This document shows positions 53,601-62,600 of a stretch of DNA of 64,000 nucleotides, piece after piece. This stretch comes from Cladocopium goreaui. Taxonomy: Eukaryota; Sar; Dinophyceae; Suessiales; Symbiodiniaceae. The translations under genes and the position numbers were made by a program. Location of the stretch: assembly GCA_947184155.2 (NCBI GenBank), contig CAMXCT020006578.1, positions 626,090 through 690,089 on the forward strand, in the 5' to 3' direction. Position 1 is the stretch's first letter, and each line of letters begins with the position of its first letter. The notes under the pieces are model-generated. The model was not told where the DNA came from. It saw only the letters and a program-made list of their open reading frames with translations, and searched no databases.

Positions 53601-56600
53601 CTAAAGCTGTTGACCACGAAATGGGTGTCCTAAAATAGGGGTACCCAAATATTCCATCAACATGGCCATTGATAGCTGATTTACCGTTCTTAAAAATGGT
53701 GGATCTTTCCATAGTGTTTTGTATGTTTACCAGAGGGTATATGAACATATCAAATATTCCATAAACATCCCATGAATATCCCATAAATAATGTTTTTAAT
53801 ATCCCCATTCCGTACACAGCAAATTCATTCAATGGCCATTTCAGGAACCGATTGATTGGAGGTACCGATTCCATATATAAGGCCTATTTGTTAGGCCTAT
53901 GTTTGCGGGAATATCCCCACAAAATATGGCCAAACATATGGTACTAACGTACCTCCATTTTAGGATCCTAAAGATCTCCCATTGATTATTATGTACCAAT
54001 GATTAACCTTCATTGACCACTATTAATATGACCTTCTATGGTACAGTACCTCCAATTTAGGATCCTGGAATTCCCATTGATAAAATGGGGGTATCCAATA
54101 GGTCTGTCAAATCTGAGGTAGCCTATCCACAAATTCAGGAAAATATACCTGGCAATTTGGGAGTACATGGCATAGGAAGTGGGGTATCCAATAGCTGGAT
54201 GGTTTAATGATTAAATATCTATGATTAATGATGGTTAATGATGGTTAACAATGATCAATATTATATGCACATGTATACAATTATGGAAGATTCCATACAT
54301 GGGGGATCCCCAAAATGTTTGGTTTATTTCATGGAAAATCCACAAATAAAATGGATGATCTGGGGGTACCAAATGGGGGTAGCCCCAGTTTAGGACACCT
54401 CCAAACCTGTTGATCCAAAAACTCTGGAAAATAGGTGATTGAAGCAGGATTGAAGCAGACTCTTAATCCAAGAAAAACATCTTCAAGAGCGGGAAACTGG
54501 TTGGTGGACAATGGTGGTTAATAGTGGTTAATGAGATATCTTGTGGTTTGGAACATTTGGATTATGTTTCCATATATTCGGAATAATCATCCCAACTGAC
54601 GAACTCATAATTTTCAGAGGGTATTTACTTTGGCACATCGCCTTTTTTCATAGGTGGTAGGACCCGCAACATGGGAGCGCAACGACTTCACCCACATTCA
54701 TCAAATTCATCCCTGATTCTGTCATGGATACAAATATGATTAGGATATCGGGCTCTACACACATACATATAATATATAACATAATATAACTATGTTCTAT
54801 AACCATATGTCTATCATATTATATTCTATATGTGGAATATGGATAATATATATGTATATACATACACATATCATATATATTTATGATATTTTCGTACTAT
54901 TCTATAACCATATTCCACCTATTGAATATACATTACATCGTGAGTACATCTTCACTCAAGTAAGAAACATATGACCTCTCTTGACACATTGACCATGTTT
55001 GTTTATTTTCGCTATATCAAGTAAGAATATGACCTTACATTACCTTGATTGTCATTTTCTATTTCTGCAGATATATATTTGATTTGTAATCACTTTACAC
55101 GATACATATGGTGGTTTTCAAAGTCATGGGGGATACCCCTATATAAATAATTCAGTTTTGTTTGCATTGTTCCATGGAAGAAACCAATTGGGGATCTCCC
55201 ATTTCATGAAACCTCCATTTGAACATCATATGAACTGTATTACTCCACTAGTGTATATATTGTATATTTGAAGTGTAATATGTTTCATAATATATATTTG
55301 TACATGTGTACATACATATATATATATAAATACATACATATATATATAATTATTGATGTAACCACTTTACATCATAGATATGAACCATCTCTGAGCCACA
55401 CATCGTCCCGTTTCGCAGCCTGAGGAGGCGGTCTTGCGCGAGACGGACTTCCAAGAGCGAAGCCTGGTGCTGGCCGGCAGGAGCCGAGTGTCGAGTGGAA
55501 AATGGACATCAGGTCGGACACCATGGGATAAATGTGGATTATAATACTGGGATACTATATGATACTACAATCAAATGGTGTTGATGCTATAATCTACACT
55601 AAAACTCTCAAATATGATATGAGTTCCATATAACTACCCACAGTGGATCTCGATTCCTGAGCTATGGCTCGGGTTGTGGATGACGCCGAAGCACTACAAC
55701 AATTGTTGAGGGAATCACGAGTTGATGAGCGAACCAGAGCCCATGTCATCAGCCGAGGATATCGAACAATCGCCCTTTTGGGATTCGCGATTCCAGAGAA
55801 CGGCTTAGAGGACTTTGTCAAGTCCTTGACTCCACTGGAAGGTGAAGAAGCATTCCAACCCTATGCACCCCAAGTGGCTCGCCTGAGGCGTGCACTTACG
55901 AGATGCTTAGAGGCTTTTTTTGAGTCGATTCAGCTCCAAAAAGTCCAGACCATTTAAAACCCATATAACTATAATTAATCATATAAGTATCCTCCTGCCA
56001 ATTTCCACTACTAAATGCTATGACCTAGGTCCCGGAAAGTGAACCAAAAATTTAGTGTGAAATTTCTAGAAACCATTTAGTAGAGAATCATGATTTTTCA
56101 AAAAAAAATCAAGTAAACATCTCTAGACCCATGATCCACATTTAGTAGAGAGGTAAAAAAGATATGTTAATCATATGATGTCAAATGTTGTTTTTTTGGT
56201 AAAACCATTTAGTAGAGATGTCAAAAAAATGTTGCAAAATCACAGGAACCATTTTGCAGAGGTTGCGAAGTAGAGTTCATAAAATGGTCACAATGAAATG
56301 AGACAAAACTGAAAAACCATTTAGTAGAGATTCCCATTCCGTTGCCCCCGATAACCGTTTGGCCAACCCACCGTGCTGCCTTGCCTTTTTTGGGGGCGAT
56401 GCCAAATCCCTCGCTTGGGTGTTTCTTGCTCGTCGGGTGCTGCCTTTCGTGTTTGGGTTCTTGGGGGTGATGCCAAATCCCTCGCTTGGGTGTTTCTTGC
56501 TCGTCGGGTGCTTACTAAATGGATGGTCATGGGATCAGTCTATCTAGAACTGTTTCACACAAAGCCCTGTTGCATCCTTGTGTGCCCTATTATCCCTTAC

Positions 56601-59600
56601 GTGCTATGGAACACCATTTTGTAGTCCCAAAATGTCCAAAATCTATCAAGATTTCCCCTGCTTAGCCAAGTGCTGCCTCTACTAATGGATGGTCATGGGA
56701 TCAGTCATATGTGTTTCATGTTGTTTTCTCTACTAAATGGACCCCGTGTATTTCTCTACTAAATGGCTTTGGGGTTTTGGTCGAGTGATGTTGGTCCCGC
56801 AACTTGTGCTCAAATGAGTACCTCTACTAAATGGAACAGGGTGTTTGGTCGAGTCATGTTGGTGTCTTAAGACACTCTGAAAATATATCCAAATTTTGCG
56901 CTTCAGCTGAACCAGGGGCCCACATTTAGTAGTGAAATTCGATCATGCATGCGCATCCATTTAGTAGAGCTTGAGGCTATGCAAGCCGTTTCTTCACTAC
57001 AAAATGGTTGCACAGCCCCACCCCTTAATTGACAGGGGGTTATATAAGTTCCATATAACTACCCACATCAATATCCATTTAAAACCATAGAAAATCTCCA
57101 GCCATAGATGTCCCAAATTCCATTATTTTGTTGATGAAAAAAGAGGGGTTCCTTCAGAAACCTCTTCAACAAGAGGTACCCTCTGGTAAACTAACATAAC
57201 TATGGAAAATCACCATGTTTAATGGGAAAACTCACTATAAATGGCCATTTTCAATAGCTATGTTAGTTTACCAGAGGGTAAATGATAGTAGATGGTATAC
57301 CAAACCGGCCCATCTATTTTTACCAAAAGGACATCAAATTGGATACTATATGATGCTATATATGTTAGGATGATACTGGGATACTGGGATACCATACTGG
57401 CATACCAAGAAAATGTGGATGTTAGGATACTGAATGAATCTATTTGATATACTGGGATTATCATGGAATATTCATGGGGAATCATCACTATTAATGAATG
57501 ATGAGAAGCAGCCAGTTTTCGGTTAAGATGTTCCCGGTTCTCAACGAATCCATTGACAATGGGATACATGAGATTGCAATAGGATCGGTGACAACCGTAA
57601 CATACGCTGCTAGACCCTGAAATCATGGGCTGGATCAATAACGAAGGATAACGATGTTCTTCATTGTGGAATATGTTTTTGTGTCTCACAGTTTTACCCT
57701 CTGGTAAACTAACATAGCCATGGAACATTTCCATTTTGTAGCTGGGTAAATCCATGGTCATTTTCAATAGCTACCTGTTGACATAACCAGGTTGGGTAAG
57801 TCATGTGTTAAAGATACAACTTTTGGACTTATGGCATATGTTTCATATGATGCTGGAGTTTCCTCCACAGTTGCTGAGCTGAATGCTCTCATGACATGTT
57901 GTGGAACTTGTCTTTTCCTTTGCACGTTGGGCCCTTCTGTTGGTGGTGAAGTGGTGCCAATCCCTATTGGCACTGATGCCAACAATATAATATATATATA
58001 TATACAATAATAATAATAATAATACAATATCTGATGGTTAATAATGGTTAATAATATTTAATAATAGTTAATAATGGTTAATCATGGTTAACAGGGGTTA
58101 ATGATATATCTGGTTGGTGGTTTAGAACAGGATTTTGTTTTGACTTTCCATAATAAAAAAGGGATATATAATCCTTCCCAGTTGACGAACTCCATCATTT
58201 TTTAGAGGGGTAGGTGGCTCAACCACCAACCAGCTAAACATACTGCGAAACCTGATCAGCTTCTTCACTCAATCACTGCAGGCTAGATCAAGTTGATGTT
58301 CATCCGCACTGGTTGATCAAGATTGGCCGTGCAACCCTTTGATTTGAGGATCCAACTGGATAAGAAACCGCCAGCAAAACTGGCCAGACAGTTCATCTAC
58401 AGGGCTCATTGGGACGCTTTTGTGGGGGTTGCAATGTTTTAAAGCCTTGAGCATAAGTGCGGAGCTATATATGCAACTATTTCTCATAAATCCATGTAGT
58501 TCCATGTGAATATCCCGATAATACAGGGTGGGATCGGTTCGGTTCGGTTTCGGTTTCCAGGAACTGGTGAATTTCCGGTTCCCGGTTCGGTTCGGTTCGG
58601 TTCCTCGGGATATAATTTAAAAAACGGTTCGGTTCGGTTCGGTTTCCGGTTCCTAACCGGTTTGGTTTCTGGTTCCTAACCGGTTTGGTTTCTGGTTCCT
58701 AACCGGTTCGGAGTAAGTCATGGTCGTGGTATTTGCTTTTTACGGCCATTCAAAAAAGCAAAACATGTTCCCAGTTAGTTGGTTGTTATGATTCATGTCA
58801 AGGACACGTTGCGTCAGGTGGACCTGGTCGTGGAGGCTGTTTTCGTTTTTCTAGGCTACCAAAAAAGCAAATCCAACACGAGAGCACAAGGGTTGTGTTT
58901 GTGCTTTGCATAAGGGTTGTGCTTTTTCTTTTTTTGTGGCTTTCGAAAAAGCACATCCAATAGGAGGGCACAAGGGTTGTGTTTTTGCTTTTTTGGGGCT
59001 TCCAAAAAAGCAAATCCAATAGGAGAGCCCAAAAAGCAAATCCAATAGGAGGACACAAGGGTTGTGTTTTTGCTTTTTTGGTGCTTTCAGAAAAAACAAA
59101 TCCAATAGGAGGGCACAAGGGTTGTGTTTTTGCTTTTTTGGTGCTTCTAAAAAAAACAAATCCAATAGGAGGGCACAAGGGTTGTGTTTTTGCCTTTTTG
59201 TGGCTGCAAAAAAAGCAATCCCAATAGGAGGGCAGAAGGGTGTTGTTTTTGTTTTCTTCTTTCTTGGGCTTCTAAAAAAAACAAATCCAATAGGATGGCA
59301 CAAGGGTTGTGTTTTTTGTTTTTGTGGTGCATCCAAAAAAACAATAGAAGGGCACAAGGGTTGTGTTTTTGTTTTTTGGGGGGCTTCCAAAAAAAACAAA
59401 TGCACTAGGAGGGCACAAGGGTTGTGTTTTTTCGTTTTTGGTGCTTCCAGAAAAAACTATAGGAGGGCACAGGGGTTGTGTTTTTCCTTTTTTGATGCTT
59501 CAAAAAAACAAGTCCAATAGGAGGGCACAAGGGTCGTGTTTTTGTTTTTTTTTGGGGTGGGCTTCCAAAAAAAACAAATCCAATAGGAGGGCACAAGGGT

Positions 59601-62600
59601 TGTGCTTTTTGCTTTTGTGGTGCTTCCACACAAAAAAAAAGTCCAATAGGAGGGCACAAGGGTTATGGTTTTGCTTTTTTTGGGGCTGCAAAAAAACAAA
59701 CCCAATAGGAGGGCACAAGGGTTGTGTTTTTGCTTTTTTGGTGCTGTCAGAAAAAACAAATCCAATAGGAGGGCACAAGGGTTGTATTTATGGTTTTTGT
59801 GGGGCTTCCAAAAAAAAACAAATCCAATACGAGGGCAGAGATTGAAGGGAACGTTTGCTTCAGAGAAACAAACAGAGCACATGCCGGCGGTTCGCATCCG
59901 GTTCCTCCCTCCGGTTCGTCCGGTTCGGGAGCTTATTTTATACATTAGCGGTTCGGTTCGGTTCGGTTTCCCAACTGCCGGTTTCTGGGCGGTTTCCGGT
60001 TCGCGCGGTTCGGTTCCCGGTTCGCGGTTCGGTTCGCGAACCTTCCTGATAATATCCCTACTATACCTCCAACTTGTCCCTATGATTCATATGTTTTGTT
60101 TCAGTTTCTGCCAAGCTGCCCCTGTTAGGAAAAAGTTGGGCGGAGATGGAGGAGCCCGGGGCAAGCTGCCATGTAGTACCTGGAGTTGATGGTGATTATC
60201 ACGATGAAGTTGGATGAAGTTGAGACACATCATTCACATCATCATTTGGGATAAAATATATACATATATGTGTTTATACTGCACAATATATCTATATATA
60301 TATATACCCTCTGGTTGTTTAACATAGCCATGGAAAATCACCATTTTTAATAGGTAAACCATCATAAATGGGCCATCTATACCATGGCTACGTTAAATAA
60401 CCAGAGGGTATATATATATATATGTTCATTGGAATACACATGTTTGGTTTTGAGGCACCCAACCTATTTTCAGGGTTTTGATCCATTTGCAGCCTGGTCC
60501 CCGGTAGGTTTATTGGTTTATAAACACATCTAACTACAGAATGCACAACGAATATTAGTGAACATAGATCAACTATAAATCAGATACCCTCTGGTAAACT
60601 AACAGTTTTCTATGGAAAATCACCATTTGTAGCTGGGTAAATCCACTATTTTAATGGCCATTTTCAATAGCTTTTTGTAGGTTTACCAGGGGGGAAATCA
60701 GCATGTTTGTTGAGTCCCCACATATTGTCGTTCTGCAGAACGCAGGTCCTTTTGGTGATGGCGGCAGGTTCCCACTGCAGTTGCTTGGCAGCTTCGGGAT
60801 GCTCGGAAGGGACCCTTCTGATGTGAAAATCAAGCCCTTTTTGGGGGGAAGGAGGTATTTTTCATGGAACATTTATGGATATGCACAGTGAATATTTACA
60901 CAACGGGAATATGGTCAGAATATTAATGGGAAGCAGGGTTGCTCCAACGAACTGAATATGGATGGAAATAGTACACATGTATAATATATGTACCCTCTGG
61001 TTATTTAACATAGCCATGGAAAATCCATTATAAATGGAAGTTTTAATGGGAAAATCATCTATAAATGAACCATTTTCCATAGCTATGTTAGTTTACCAGA
61101 GGGTATATATGTATATGTACTTGTTGGTGGCTGCCGGCATGTGTCATTATCCACTCTGTTTGGCATGATGTTTCAAATTTGGGATAGATTGAAACCACCT
61201 GCCAGTATTCAGAAATTCAATGGGAGAAGCATGGCAATAGCCATGGTGGCCATGCCCGTAGACTTTGCAAAGTGCCCAATGTTTTTTTGTTCATCAATAC
61301 ACTCAATCAAATGACATAGCCTTTCAGTCGAGGGGCATTAACCATCATTAACCAGTATTAACAATCATTAACCACTATTAACCATAGATTTATTTGTTAG
61401 CGCATTGTTAATGATTGTTCAATTGTTCTTCCCAAGTAACAGCAGAAAATTTGGTCCTCAGCATTCATCCAATCAAATCTGGGTAATTGACATGGTCGAT
61501 TATTCGAAATCCTAAGAACTGGAGGTGATTCATAGAGGATTGAACTGGTTAATGGTGGACAATGCTGGTTAATAGTGGTTAATAATGGTTAATAGTGGTT
61601 AATGAGATATCTGGGAATGGTGGTTTGGAACATGTTTTTACTTTTCCATATATTGGGAATGTCATACTCCCAACTGACAAACTCCATCAATTTTCAGAGG
61701 GGTTCAAACCACCAAGCAGCCATAATTAACCAATGATTAACCATCATTAAGCATCATTAACCACTATTAACCATCATTAACCACTATTAACCACTATTAA
61801 CCACTATTAACCATCATTAACCACTATTAACCACTATTAACCATCATTAACCACTATTATGCTAAGATCTAGGTAAATTGTTGGTTACTTCTCAGCCTTC
61901 GTGTCATTTGTGTCATGGTAGATTCTCCCAGATCATCTAGATGGATCCCGCAATGGTCCAAGATACTGATACGAAAATTTTGGCTTTGTATATTTCCAGC
62001 ATATGAAGAGTGGTTATATATATATATAGATATCCAGCATATATATATGTATATATATATATATATCCAAGACACTGATACTATGGGTATATATCATAAG
62101 AGTGAAAATAGGAAGTGGTATTCATTACCCATCTATAACTTATATCCTCATCATTTTTCATGGCTTTATGGTGCCACACCACGATGCCGCCCACATCGAT
62201 CTGCCCTCGATTCGCCCGTGCGATGCGAGAACAGGCTCTGTTTCCTGCTGGCAGACGGCAGGTTTCAACTCTTTGAGGTTGGAAGCTGTTGGAAGATGTT
62301 GGAAGCTGCGGAGTCGGAGTAACTGGTGGATGCTGATATTTCATCATCCAATATAATGGTTAATAGTGGTTAATGATGGTTAATAGTGGTTCATGATGAT
62401 TAATTAATGATGGTTAATGATGGTTAACAGTGGTTAATGATGGCTAATGATGGTTAGTCATCACCCAATATATGGGATTTAACTGGTTTAACAAGGTTTA
62501 ACATGGTGAAACCAATATGAAAATGAAGTGGTTATGGGGTTTGATGTGATTACAAATCAATCTAAGGCTGAGTGAATGGTGATACGGGTATGCCTTGATT

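Larger units (their letters stand above)
55622..57067 (+). mobile_element. 1.4 kb insertion flanked by a 21-bp direct repeat
   Basis: A perfect 21-bp repeat (agttccatataactaccca plus ca) lies at 55622-55642 and 57047-57067, consistent with a target-site duplication. Between them are a 97-codon ORF near the left end and about 1 kb containing a recurring CCATTTAGTAGAG word. No terminal inverted repeats and no poly-A tail at the right end. Confidence 0.65.

Noticed and set aside
58798-59945. Multiple frames of 125-184 codons on both strands with Cys/Phe/Lys-rich repeats
   Set aside because: The 60-bp minisatellite has few stops in any frame; both strands are open equally.
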